From positions 397,067 through 461,066 of the forward strand of contig NZ_JAAVKI010000005.1 of assembly GCF_011806525.1 (NCBI RefSeq): DNA of 64,000 bases, written 5' to 3'. The DNA comes from Thalassospira sp. HF15. GTDB taxonomy: Bacteria; Pseudomonadota; Alphaproteobacteria; Rhodospirillales; Thalassospiraceae. Under the pieces are notes generated by a model. The model was not told the DNA's origin. It did no database searches and saw nothing but the letters and a program-made list of their open reading frames with translations. How positions within the stretch are numbered: position 1 is the first letter of the stretch; every line of letters starts with the position of its first letter. A program made the translations under genes and the position numbers. This document shows positions 56,565-64,000 of the stretch, piece after piece.

Positions 56565-57545
56565 TTACTGCGATGAGCCAAAAACTTTGCTGTAAAGCCA
56601 TGGACAATCGGCGACAGCCGGGGATCTTTTGCCGCGTGCGGCAGCATCAAGACGCATGTCCCGCAATCGCTTGCGACCGTCTTCCTCGGCAAGGTACAGT
56701 CTCTCATGCCCCCAGAAGCTGGGACCATCAAATGTCTCGTGTGGCTCCCAGGTCTTTGGATCAATAACCCGTCCGCCCCAACCATTCTCAACAAAGAAAC
56801 CCGACGGGGAATTGGCATAAAACGACGTCATATAATCGTTTGTGTGCCTTCCGAGGGTGTAAGCCAACCTGCCCTCGTCAAGTTGCGCAAGGTCATACCC
56901 CTGACCAACATCGTCGAGGTTCTTGAACTCCACCATAAAATGGTGGAACCCTTGCTTCCCGGACCCGACCATTGCGAACGAATGATGCCTCTCGTTGACG
57001 TGGAAAAAATAAATACCGTAGGGACTTAAGCCGTAATCTGTTACCTGAAACCCCAGAAGATCACGGTAGAACGGTAGCATCACAGATACATCCTTCACAT
57101 GCAAAACCGCATGTCCCATGCCCAATGGACCGGTGTTAAACCCTTCAATCGGTCTACCTGGCACAAAAGGGTCGTTTGCAATCATGGGCTTATAGACCAA
57201 TTCGACCCTGTTACCCATAGGATCCTCAAACCAGATGAGTTCGGATACAAAACGACGATCACAAAGGGCGGACGATCCGATCCGAACCTCCAAACCAGCG
57301 GCATCAAGCTTCTTGGAATAGTCTTCCAAATCACGACGGCTCTCGACCTCCCAGCCAATAAAGGCCAGGGTGTCACCCCGCTCGTCAGAGACCAAGAGCC
57401 GTTGCTGACGATCATCCATTCTGAACGCAAGCGCCTTACCCCCGCGATCAAGCATCTGCATGCCAAGCAACTTACTTGCAAAGTCACCCCAATCATCAAG
57501 CTTACTTGAACGAATGCCCAAATAACCCAAGGCAGTTATAGCCAT
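56565..57545 (-). CDS. Extradiol ring-cleavage dioxygenase, two-domain VOC (BphC-like)
   Basis: A 326-residue type I extradiol dioxygenase with two vicinal-oxygen-chelate domains. In the catalytic second domain the iron ligands are His145 (MGHAVLHV), a His of QGFHHFMVEF (201 or 202) and Glu253 (FFVENGWGG); GRHTNDYMTSFYA carries the conserved catalytic His. It would cleave a catechol-type ring beside the two hydroxyls. It is the last gene of the minus-strand segment, 150 bases after an SDR gene. The natural catechol is unknown. Confidence 0.85.
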   Translation of the reverse strand: MAITALGYLGIRSSKLDDWGDFASKLLGMQMLDRGGKALAFRMDDRQQRLLVSDERGDTLAFIGWEVESRRDLEDYSKKLDAAGLEVRIGSSALCDRRFVSELIWFEDPMGNRVELVYKPMIANDPFVPGRPIEGFNTGPLGMGHAVLHVKDVSVMLPFYRDLLGFQVTDYGLSPYGIYFFHVNERHHSFAMVGSGKQGFHHFMVEFKNLDDVGQGYDLAQLDEGRLAYTLGRHTNDYMTSFYANSPSGFFVENGWGGRVIDPKTWEPHETFDGPSFWGHERLYLAEEDGRKRLRDMRLDAAARGKRSPAVADCPWLYSKVFGSSQ

Positions 57546-57694
57546 GTCGGTAGCTCTCTCTTGTTTCCTAATTTCAATGAAGGGGAGTGGCAGAATAAAA
57601 AGGACTCAAACTGTCGAAATACACTTTTGAGGACGTTTTCTGCCACCTGAGCATACAGATGCTACTTTAATAATGAGACATGCTGCGGTAGGGA

Positions 57695-58474
57695 TCACCC
57701 CAAAGTACGCCCGCCATCAACGACCAGGTCAGAACCGGTGATGATGCTGGCTTCATCCGAGGCCAGAAACGCGACCGCATTTGCGATATCTGCCGGTTCG
57801 GGCAACCGATCAACGCAATGTTGCGCAAGAATGAACTCCAGCGCCTTTTCTTTCGAACCAAACCGCTTCAACAGCATGGCCTCGACAAGCGGCGTCCAAA
57901 CCCAGGTCGGATGCACGGCATTCACCCGCACCTTGTAGCCGCTTTTTCCAGCACTAAACGCTGCATTGCGGGTCAGGGCGCGAACGGAAGCCTTGCTGAC
58001 ATTGTAGGGAATGGCATCCACACTGCCGACAAAAGCTGTGGTCGAGCCGATATTGACCACGGCCCCGCCGCCCGTATCCTTCATCACGCGGATTGCCTCG
58101 CGAGTGCCCAAGAACGTTCCGTCGACATTCACCTTCATGACGTGCTGCCATTCCTGGCTCGGCAACGCATCAATCGTATAGCTCCCGTCGCAAACAACAC
58201 CCGCCGCATTCACAAGTACGTCGAGCTTGCCACTTTCACTGGTCACGCATTCCAAAGCATTTTTCCAGCTTTCTTCCGAGGTAACATCCAAAGCGAGAAT
58301 TTTCGGATCCTTTAGTCCATCGAAAGCTTCCGCAACGCTCTTGGTTTTGTCTGGCACGAGGTCAGCAAGAAAGATTTTGCCCCCCTCCTCAGCAATCCGG
58401 CGACCAATAGCAGCACCAAGTGCACCGGTTCCGCCCGTGATGAATGCGGTCTTTCCATGAAATCTGTTCTTCAT
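57695..58474 (-). CDS. Short-chain dehydrogenase/reductase
   Basis: A 259-residue classical SDR. NAD motif TGGTGALGAAIG, NAAG as VNAAGVV, catalytic Ser in VNIGSTT and YNVSK for the Tyr-Lys pair. The C terminus ASIITGSDLVVDGGRTLG is typical. It begins 12 bases past the FAH gene stop, so the two are cotranscribed. Beside an extradiol dioxygenase it might oxidise a cis-dihydrodiol or another alcohol of the same pathway. Confidence 0.88.
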   Translation of the reverse strand: MKNRFHGKTAFITGGTGALGAAIGRRIAEEGGKIFLADLVPDKTKSVAEAFDGLKDPKILALDVTSEESWKNALECVTSESGKLDVLVNAAGVVCDGSYTIDALPSQEWQHVMKVNVDGTFLGTREAIRVMKDTGGGAVVNIGSTTAFVGSVDAIPYNVSKASVRALTRNAAFSAGKSGYKVRVNAVHPTWVWTPLVEAMLLKRFGSKEKALEFILAQHCVDRLPEPADIANAVAFLASDEASIITGSDLVVDGGRTLG

Positions 58475-58486
58475 CTCGAAACGCCC

Positions 58487-59374
58487 TTAACCGACTTGCT
58501 GTTGGGTTGCGACTGGCTGCTCTACATGCGGAATATGTTCATTGATGATTCCGTTGCGCAGCATGCCGATCCCGGTAATTTCGACCTCAACCTCCATACC
58601 AGGCTGCAGATAGAGCTGTGGCTTGCGAAACTTACCGACACCACCCGGAGTACCTGTGGCAATCACATCCCCTGGCTGTAGCGTGGTTACGGTCGAGATA
58701 TATGCAATCATCTCCGGGATCGAGATGGCCAAGTCATCCAGTCCTGTGTGCTGAACAACATTGCCATCGACACGTGTAGTAAGAGTTTGCTTGGTTATGT
58801 CACCGACTTCGTCTGCAGTGACGATCCACGGCCCTATGGAACCCGAACTTTCAAAGCTCTTGCCCGGCCAAAACTGAGTCGTATGGATCTGATAATCACG
58901 GATGGAACCTTCGTTCACACAAGTATATCCCGCGATATGGTCCATAGCACTGGCTTCATCAATGTGACGCCCCGGCTTGCCAATAATGACGGCAAGCTCA
59001 CCTTCATAATCAAACTCATCACTGGCCTGCGGTCGAACGAGCGGTGTCTGATGCCCGACAAGCGAGGAAGGATAGCGGGTAAAAATTGACGGATGCTTCG
59101 GTTTGTCTCGCCCAGTTTCCTTGATATGGGACAGGTAATTCAACCCGACGCACAAAATCTTGTCCGGCGACGGAATCGGCGGCAGAAGCGTGACGGTGTC
59201 AAAGGAAACCCTCTCGCCAGCCCCTTTCAGTTCATTGATCGCGTCTGCGGCAAGGACCTGTTTAAGATCAGCAAACCTGTTCTTCAGTATGGCACCGGCA
59301 TCAAGGATGTACGATCCCTCGACTGTACCAAAACTCGGCTGTCCTGCCGGAGAAATAAAAGACACAAGACGCAT
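58487..59374 (-). CDS. Fumarylacetoacetate hydrolase-family enzyme
   Basis: A 295-residue FAH-family protein with a small N-terminal domain and the catalytic domain from about residue 70. ILCVGLNYLSHIKETG, DYEGELAVIIGKPGRHI with metal-binding Glu, and GDVIATGTPGGVGKF are diagnostic. Members hydrolyse or decarboxylate acylpyruvates, or hydrate oxopentenoates formed by meta-cleavage, which suits the neighbouring dioxygenase. AGGAGAG lies before the ATG. Confidence 0.88.
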   Translation of the reverse strand: MRLVSFISPAGQPSFGTVEGSYILDAGAILKNRFADLKQVLAADAINELKGAGERVSFDTVTLLPPIPSPDKILCVGLNYLSHIKETGRDKPKHPSIFTRYPSSLVGHQTPLVRPQASDEFDYEGELAVIIGKPGRHIDEASAMDHIAGYTCVNEGSIRDYQIHTTQFWPGKSFESSGSIGPWIVTADEVGDITKQTLTTRVDGNVVQHTGLDDLAISIPEMIAYISTVTTLQPGDVIATGTPGGVGKFRKPQLYLQPGMEVEVEITGIGMLRNGIINEHIPHVEQPVATQQQVG

Positions 59375-59457
59375 TCGTCTCTCCTTTTAGGTATCTTGAT
59401 GTTTATTCGTGCACCCGGATCACGGGCGCTTTGAGGTATCTGAAAAACAGCCCGGAA

Positions 59458-60150
59458 CTAAGCAGGCTGCTCGTTTTCCTTGGGCCAATGCGAGAGCAAC
59501 ATTTCTTCTGTTGCGCTGTAATGTCTCCGCAGGAGCTCGCAAGCATTGCCCACATCACGCGCCAGGACAGCGTCAAGAATATCTGCATGTTCCTGCTCGA
59601 CATTCCTTGCGCTGCTGCCGGAGACTGAACCGGACGCGACGCGGTAAATCTCGGTTTCGGCTGCCAACTTTTCACAAATGTCGATCAGTGCCGGAACCCC
59701 GCATGCTTCGATCAGTTTGGAGTGGAAAGCACGATGGGCATTAAACCATTCGGGATTGCCATGGCTTTGGTTATCCGAGGTTCGTCGCTGCGTCCGGGCC
59801 AAGCGATGATGGGTCGCAAGAAGTTCCGTCTCCCACTCAACGCCTCCACGTTCAATCGCGAGTTTCAAGGCGAGTGTTTCGTTGTGGCAACGGATGAGCG
59901 TCAGATCACTGAGGTCTTCCCGATCAAGTTCCGGGACAGAAAACCCCTGGCCTATTGATGACGTAACCAGACGGTCACCACTCAGAAGGATCAGGGCCTC
60001 GCGAACGACAGTCGTACTTGCACTATATTGCTTACTCAGCACACTAGGTTGCAACCGCGTACCCGGTTTGATTTCACCTTCAAATATGCCCTGACGAATA
60101 CGGCAATAAACGTCCATGGCGAGCGACTTTGAATCACCTCGTTTTGACAT
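59458..60150 (-). CDS. GntR-family regulator, FCD type
   Basis: A 230-residue regulator. The N-terminal GntR winged helix (RIRQGIFEGEIKPGTRLQPSVLSKQYSASTTVVREAL) is followed by an all-helical FCD ligand domain. Such proteins usually repress adjacent catabolic genes and are released by an organic acid. It lies between the TRAP transporter and the FAH gene on the same strand. A perfect 13-base inverted repeat upstream of dctP is a candidate target. Confidence 0.9.
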   Translation of the reverse strand: MSKRGDSKSLAMDVYCRIRQGIFEGEIKPGTRLQPSVLSKQYSASTTVVREALILLSGDRLVTSSIGQGFSVPELDREDLSDLTLIRCHNETLALKLAIERGGVEWETELLATHHRLARTQRRTSDNQSHGNPEWFNAHRAFHSKLIEACGVPALIDICEKLAAETEIYRVASGSVSGSSARNVEQEHADILDAVLARDVGNACELLRRHYSATEEMLLSHWPKENEQPA

Positions 60151-60198
60151 GGAATCCTGTCCCCAACTTGTTATTTTTATCGAATGTGCAACTATTCA

Positions 60199-61725
60199 TT
60201 ACTGACTTGCTTGTTCCGGAAGCCAAGTCACAAGATCCGGAAAGACCGTGATCAGCACAACAACAGCCAGTGCCAATGGCACGAAAAGAAAAACCCCGAC
60301 AAACACGTCTTTGAGCGACACTGTCTGACCAATATTGATCTCCGGGTCCTGAGCCATACGGTGGCCGATAAACACCAGCAGTCCTACCGGTGGGGTCAGG
60401 ATACTTATTTCTGCCATCAGCACGAGAAAAATGCCGAACCACATCGGATCATACCCGGCGGCGACCACAATCGGCATGATCAGCGGCACCGTTAAGAGCA
60501 TCATGGCAATAGCATCCATAAACATCCCAAGAACGAGATAGAGCAAAATAAGAAGCGCGAAGAACACAAACAGATTGTCTGACATCAACTTCATGTTTGC
60601 CGACAGCCATTGCGCAGCACCAGTTACCGCAAGCAAACGACTTAAGATTGCGGCACCAATCAACAGGATCAAGACAGACCCGACCGTAGAAAGGGTGCTT
60701 CGTGCTGCTCCGGTCAACGACTTCAGAAACTGTTCTTTTTTTTGCGCTGCAAAGCAGTACAGAACCGCGCCGATTGCCCCGACAGAGGCACATTCAGTGA
60801 CAGTGAGCAATCCACTGCCAAGACCGCCAAAAATGACCGCAATCAGAACAGGTACAGGCCATGCTGCCAGAACAATCTTTGTCTTCTCACCGAATGCCAA
60901 ACTGTCTTCATCACCTGTTAAATGCGTCTTTGCACCTTTAACGCCCGCGCCAACCCACGCCGGTTTTGCCAAGGCTACGATGACGACGGTCAAAACATAT
61001 GCAAGCGTAAGCAGAATGCCCGGAATTGTTCCGGCAAGAAGTTGTGGTCCGACCGGCACTTCAGCGAAACCAGCAAAGATGACCATCATGATGCTGGGGG
61101 GGATCAGTTGCCCGATTGTCCCCGCACTCAGAACCGAACCAACAGCCAGGCGCTTGTCGTAGCCATTCCGAAGCATTTCAGCAATTGCAATGCGACCTAG
61201 CGCATAAGTGCTGCCCACGGTTGATCCACTGATCGCACCAAGTCCCGCACCGGCTATATTTGTGGTCGCGGCCTGATTACCTGGCAACCAAAAGAACAAT
61301 ACCTTTGCCGCAGCATAGAGTTTGGTCGTAATGCCGGAATACCAAAGCATGAGCCCCATGAAGATGAACATTGGCAACACAATGAATGTAGAACTCGACG
61401 CTGTCGTAAACGGGGTCTGGGACAAAGTGGCGTCCAGCGCACGTTCACCCAGAACGGCATAAAGCCCGACAGAGCCCGATATCCCCATCGCAAGACCGAC
61501 ATTCACCCCAAGCCCCATGAGAGAGAACATCATCCCAAGAGCGACCAACGCCCTAAGTTCCCTTGGCATATCAACAAAAAACAGCCCACTGCAAACAAGA
61601 GCCACCAGCAGCAACAAAAGCACAAGAGCAACACCGTGCCACCGGCCCAGATTGCCTCTCGCATCCGTGCTTCCCGCGCCAAGAACCGTCTGAGACCTTG
61701 TATTCTTTGGAGTAATTCCGCGCAT
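60199..61725 (-). CDS. dctM: TRAP transporter large permease
   Basis: A 508-residue membrane protein with about twelve or more segments, the sodium-coupled permease subunit of a TRAP transporter. Family pattern GLGAISGSTVGSTYALGRIAIAEML, SAGTIGQLIPPSIMMVIFAGFAEVPVG and LTPPVGLLVFIGHRMA. GGAGG seven bases before ATG 61725 makes this start better than the adjacent GTG. The start overlaps the dctQ stop (TGATG). The N terminus is about 50 residues longer than usual. Confidence 0.92.
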   Translation of the reverse strand: MRGITPKNTRSQTVLGAGSTDARGNLGRWHGVALVLLLLLVALVCSGLFFVDMPRELRALVALGMMFSLMGLGVNVGLAMGISGSVGLYAVLGERALDATLSQTPFTTASSSTFIVLPMFIFMGLMLWYSGITTKLYAAAKVLFFWLPGNQAATTNIAGAGLGAISGSTVGSTYALGRIAIAEMLRNGYDKRLAVGSVLSAGTIGQLIPPSIMMVIFAGFAEVPVGPQLLAGTIPGILLTLAYVLTVVIVALAKPAWVGAGVKGAKTHLTGDEDSLAFGEKTKIVLAAWPVPVLIAVIFGGLGSGLLTVTECASVGAIGAVLYCFAAQKKEQFLKSLTGAARSTLSTVGSVLILLIGAAILSRLLAVTGAAQWLSANMKLMSDNLFVFFALLILLYLVLGMFMDAIAMMLLTVPLIMPIVVAAGYDPMWFGIFLVLMAEISILTPPVGLLVFIGHRMAQDPEINIGQTVSLKDVFVGVFLFVPLALAVVVLITVFPDLVTWLPEQASQ

Positions 61726-62264
61726 CACAGCGCCTCCGGATTTTCAGAATGAACAGAGTCACACCGTTTGGGATTCGACAAAGTGTCCACAAGTTGCCTT
61801 GCAATCACAAAAGCGAAACTCAGAAAGCCAAGCGCAACCACATACCGTACCGGCCATATCACGATCTTGTAGGCCCCGGCATATTCGCCATCCAACATGC
61901 TCTCATATGCCACCTGAAAGCTGAACCAACTGACGATCAACAGCCCTAGTACGGCGGCACATCCAGCAATCGCATCGGCAAGTTTCAGCGCATTTTCACC
62001 CAAATTCTCGGTCAGCATGGTAACGCGCACATGCTGATGGGTTCGGCCCGCCCACCAGATTCCGATACAAACCATCGGAACCATCAGCCAGTATTGAGAA
62101 ACTTCCAGTACACCTGGAACCGGCAAATTAAACAGATTTCGCGACAACACATCGGCAAGTATCAGCAAGACAAGGGCATAAATGCAGAACGTACCGAGAC
62201 GAACCAGCATCTGCCTGCAAATATCCAACGCGGAGCCACCGAATTTCTTCAGCCCTGATTTCAT
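61725..62264 (-). CDS. dctQ: TRAP transporter small permease
   Basis: A 179-residue four-helix membrane protein with the DctQ pattern (LADVLSRNLFNLPVPGVLEVSQYWLM and IGIWWAGRTHQHVRVTMLTENL). GAGG seven bases before ATG 62264 supports the start; an in-frame GTG is four codons earlier. It lies between dctP and dctM in normal TRAP order. Confidence 0.9.
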   Translation of the reverse strand: MKSGLKKFGGSALDICRQMLVRLGTFCIYALVLLILADVLSRNLFNLPVPGVLEVSQYWLMVPMVCIGIWWAGRTHQHVRVTMLTENLGENALKLADAIAGCAAVLGLLIVSWFSFQVAYESMLDGEYAGAYKIVIWPVRYVVALGFLSFAFVIARQLVDTLSNPKRCDSVHSENPEAL

Positions 62265-62351
62265 CAATTGCCTCACGGATCATTTTTAGCGAACCCAGGT
62301 TACCTTTGACCTAAGTTGAGTGGGGCGGCAAAGCCCGCCCCGTCTCATTAA

Positions 62352-63557
62352 TCAATCCTGCGATGAAGCGTACGGCGTGACAATATCACTCAGGATACGT
62401 GCCTTAAGAGGTTGGAAATCAGGCAATTCTCCGCCTTTGGCCACAAAGTCGCCCCACGAGGTGTAATTCCCGTCAAACCCGAACTCCGCACTCAGGATGT
62501 CTTGCCATTTGGTGCGAAGCTCAGAGAGACGTGCAACCTCTGCTGCCGGATTTTCGACTTCTTCCGGACTATTTTCGGCGGCATGCTCGCGCACCTGATC
62601 ATGATAGACGTCAATTTTGGCACGCATTTCTGCATCCGGTATCGTGTAGGCAACGCCAATTTCGACACTGTCTTTTGCGGCACGAAGTTGCTGTTTCAGC
62701 GCAGCTTCAAGAAGTTCGGCTGCATATTGTGCAGTTTCGTCCCATACGATTTCCTTCAGATCCGAAGGGAACGCATTCCAGGTATCAAGATTAAAGCCGT
62801 AAACAGCCTGCGCATATGCCGTCAGCCCCATGCCCAGGTTGAAATATTTTGCGTGATCGAAGAAGCCGTTGGCACCTGCATCAGCCAAGCCCCCCATCCA
62901 GCAATCGATCACACCGGACTGGAATGACTGATAAACCTCGGTAATCGGCAACGCCACAGGCGTCAAACCGATGTTCTGCGCTTCCTTGGTCCAGATCTCT
63001 CCTGCAACACGGCTACGCTTGCCCTCAAGGTCGGCCAAGGTGGCATTATCTTCCTTACACAAAACCCCATACGGCCCGGTAATCGAGAATGACGGCATTA
63101 TGGCAAAGATACCCGCATCAAGCAGCTGCTGGTTATGCGCTTTGAGACCTGCGGTCCATTCGTAACCCGAAAGTGCCGTTGTCGCGACTTCAAGGATCGG
63201 ATCGGAGATTGACGGGATCGCGAGACTTCCCTGCCATACGTCGACAGAGAACTTGGCCGCTTCGTAAGCTGGCAACACAAATCCAAAGTCGAACAGCCCG
63301 GAACCGAGCCCCGAGGTCAGTTCCTTTGCAGGAACAAGGCTGCCCGCATAGTAATATTCAAACTTCAGCTTTCCGTTACTTCTCTGCTCCAGCCTCTGTG
63401 TGTAGGCCTCCATTGGAGCCGTGAACCAACTATCAGGGCCGTACAACGATGCTACACGGAGCGTCATCGTATCCATCTCTGCCATGCTGTCTGCCTGAGC
63501 ATGAGAAAAAGCAAAAAGCGATGCTGTAAGTGTCGCACCTGCAATCAAGAGCTTCAT
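62352..63557 (-). CDS. dctP: TRAP transporter substrate-binding protein
   Basis: A 401-residue periplasmic binding protein. A signal peptide covers the first 22 residues (ends AQA). DctP features include SLVPAKELTSGLGSGLFDFGFVLPAYEA and the region around GLTPVALPITEVYQSFQSGVIDCWMGGLAD. In many DctP proteins an Arg near KRSRVAGEIW binds the substrate carboxylate; here the segment is present, so a carboxylic acid substrate is likely. It is the first gene of the unit. The frame is open 23 codons upstream. Confidence 0.9.
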   Translation of the reverse strand: MKLLIAGATLTASLFAFSHAQADSMAEMDTMTLRVASLYGPDSWFTAPMEAYTQRLEQRSNGKLKFEYYYAGSLVPAKELTSGLGSGLFDFGFVLPAYEAAKFSVDVWQGSLAIPSISDPILEVATTALSGYEWTAGLKAHNQQLLDAGIFAIMPSFSITGPYGVLCKEDNATLADLEGKRSRVAGEIWTKEAQNIGLTPVALPITEVYQSFQSGVIDCWMGGLADAGANGFFDHAKYFNLGMGLTAYAQAVYGFNLDTWNAFPSDLKEIVWDETAQYAAELLEAALKQQLRAAKDSVEIGVAYTIPDAEMRAKIDVYHDQVREHAAENSPEEVENPAAEVARLSELRTKWQDILSAEFGFDGNYTSWGDFVAKGGELPDFQPLKARILSDIVTPYASSQD

Positions 63558-63626
63558 GTCTAGTTTCTCCCTAGGGTTTTCATCTTGGTTTTTCGAGATT
63601 CTAACGACCTCTGAACAATCGCTCAT

Positions 63627-63657
63627 AGAATCGATTATTTTTTCAATAATCGATTCT
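63627..63657. promoter_or_regulatory. Perfect inverted repeat upstream of dctP, candidate operator
   Basis: AGAATCGATTATT / AATAATCGATTCT, 13-base perfect arms with a TTTTC spacer, 70-100 bases upstream of dctP. It is AT-rich without a following T-run, so it looks like a protein-binding site; the FCD-type GntR in the cluster is the natural candidate. Confidence 0.55.
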
Positions 63658-63810
63658 TATCTTTTAAACCGATTTTCGTCAACCCAAAGATTTTGCAAAC
63701 CGATTGGTCGCACCACTACCAAAGCCATAGCAACGCAACGAACCTGGCAAACAGGCTTTGGTCTGTTTGCAGAGAACAACTCCATCATCCCAACAGCCAA
63801 AGATGCAAAA

Positions 63811-63860
63811 GGCCCGCCTGCTGGCGAGTCTTTAACATTCTGGTTGCGGGGAGAGGATTT
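63811..63860 (-). repeat. Truncated tRNA 3' end with degenerate terminator
   Basis: On the + strand 63841-63860 reads TGGTTGCGGGGAGAGGATTT, the complement of a tRNA 3' end (T-arm half, acceptor strand CCCCGC, and CCA), much like initiator tRNA-Met. Beyond 63860 the match to a tRNA stops. Next to it, 63811-63830 forms a weak hairpin, GCCCGCC / GGCGAG, equivalent to the terminator at 63964-63982. The arrangement repeats that at the window edge, with 29 against 30 bases between the hairpin start and TGG. Confidence 0.6.
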
Positions 63861-63957
63861 AGCTACGCCCTGCGTGCTTCGCTGAACCTGCGCAAAGCGA
63901 CGCTTTTCTTGGTTTGAAGAAGAGGCTCAAAACGCCCGCTCCCACCTACCAGACATT

Positions 63958-63985
63958 AAAAAAGCCCGCCACGAGGGCGAGCTTT
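63958..63985 (-). terminator. Terminator of the tRNA gene at the right edge
   Basis: Hairpin GCCCGCC / GGGCGAGC with a short loop. On the minus strand the stem is followed by TTTTTT. It lies about ten bases past the probable tRNA 3' end. Confidence 0.65.
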
Positions 63986-63993
63986 TCTAATGT

Positions 63994-64000
63994 TGGTTGC
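63994..64000 (-). tRNA. 3' end of a probable tRNA gene, cut by the window edge
   Basis: Only TGGTTGC is visible, the complement of GCAACCA. The identification rests on the terminator just downstream and on the equivalent layout at 63841-63860, where the same seven bases continue as a tRNA 3' end. An initiator tRNA-Met is the likeliest type. Confidence 0.4.

Overview
The window looks like a chromosomal segment of a heterotrophic alphaproteobacterium. Gene families, operon architecture and moderate GC content suggest a marine Rhodospirillales such as Thalassospira; this is inferred from gene content and was not tested. It is dense in catabolic operons for small organic nutrients, with one outer-membrane gene cluster and one probable accessory segment at the right end.

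Layout. 0.4-6.8 kb: MFS transporter, malate synthase G, a methionine aminopeptidase and a membrane diguanylate cyclase. 7.0-10.1 kb: protocatechuate 3,4-dioxygenase (pcaHG) with a divergent LysR regulator and a TRIC-family channel. 10.1-21.7 kb: a C-P lyase region, with phnF divergent from phnGHIJKLMN, and converging on it a second unit phnC-phnD-phnE-acetyltransferase-DUF1045. The two units share a GTATAGAC core upstream, a candidate PhnF operator. 22-25.8 kb: Ldh2-type dehydrogenase, META-domain lipoprotein, and a UspA-BCCT transporter pair. 26.7-34 kb: an oligopeptide/opine-type ABC transporter with a CocE/NonD-type hydrolase. 34-41.5 kb: three paralogous small autotransporters interleaved with an alpha/beta-hydrolase gene and with decayed duplicates of neighbouring gene ends. 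41.8-46.2 kb: carnitine catabolism (fused L-carnitine dehydrogenase-thioesterase, BKACE enzyme, GlxA/AraC regulator) and an L-lactate dehydrogenase. 46.8-56.0 kb: glycine betaine catabolism (gbcA, gbcB, gbdR-like regulator, etfBA, purU, dimethylglycine dehydrogenase). 56.1-63.6 kb: a recombinase remnant, then an extradiol dioxygenase, SDR, FAH-family hydrolase, GntR/FCD regulator and TRAP transporter. The right edge holds a truncated tRNA 3' end and the start of a probable intact tRNA gene.

How the genes work together. Carnitine would be oxidised and cleaved to glycine betaine by the 41.8-44.2 kb genes. The Rieske monooxygenase GbcAB then gives dimethylglycine, and the FAD/folate dehydrogenase gives sarcosine, passing electrons to EtfBA while PurU recycles the folate-bound C1 unit as formate. 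The BCCT transporter at 23.7 kb is a plausible betaine/carnitine importer.

Most unusual points: (1) the autotransporter cluster, where a gene's 3' end is repeated on the far side of an autotransporter gene in two separate places, giving one clear hydrolase pseudogene and one short carnitine-dehydrogenase tail; (2) a 2H-phosphoesterase-like DUF1045 protein in a C-P lyase region with no visible phnP; (3) an aromatic-type TRAP/catabolic segment bounded by a recombinase relic and tRNA-end fragments. No CRISPR array, rRNA or intact insertion sequence was seen.
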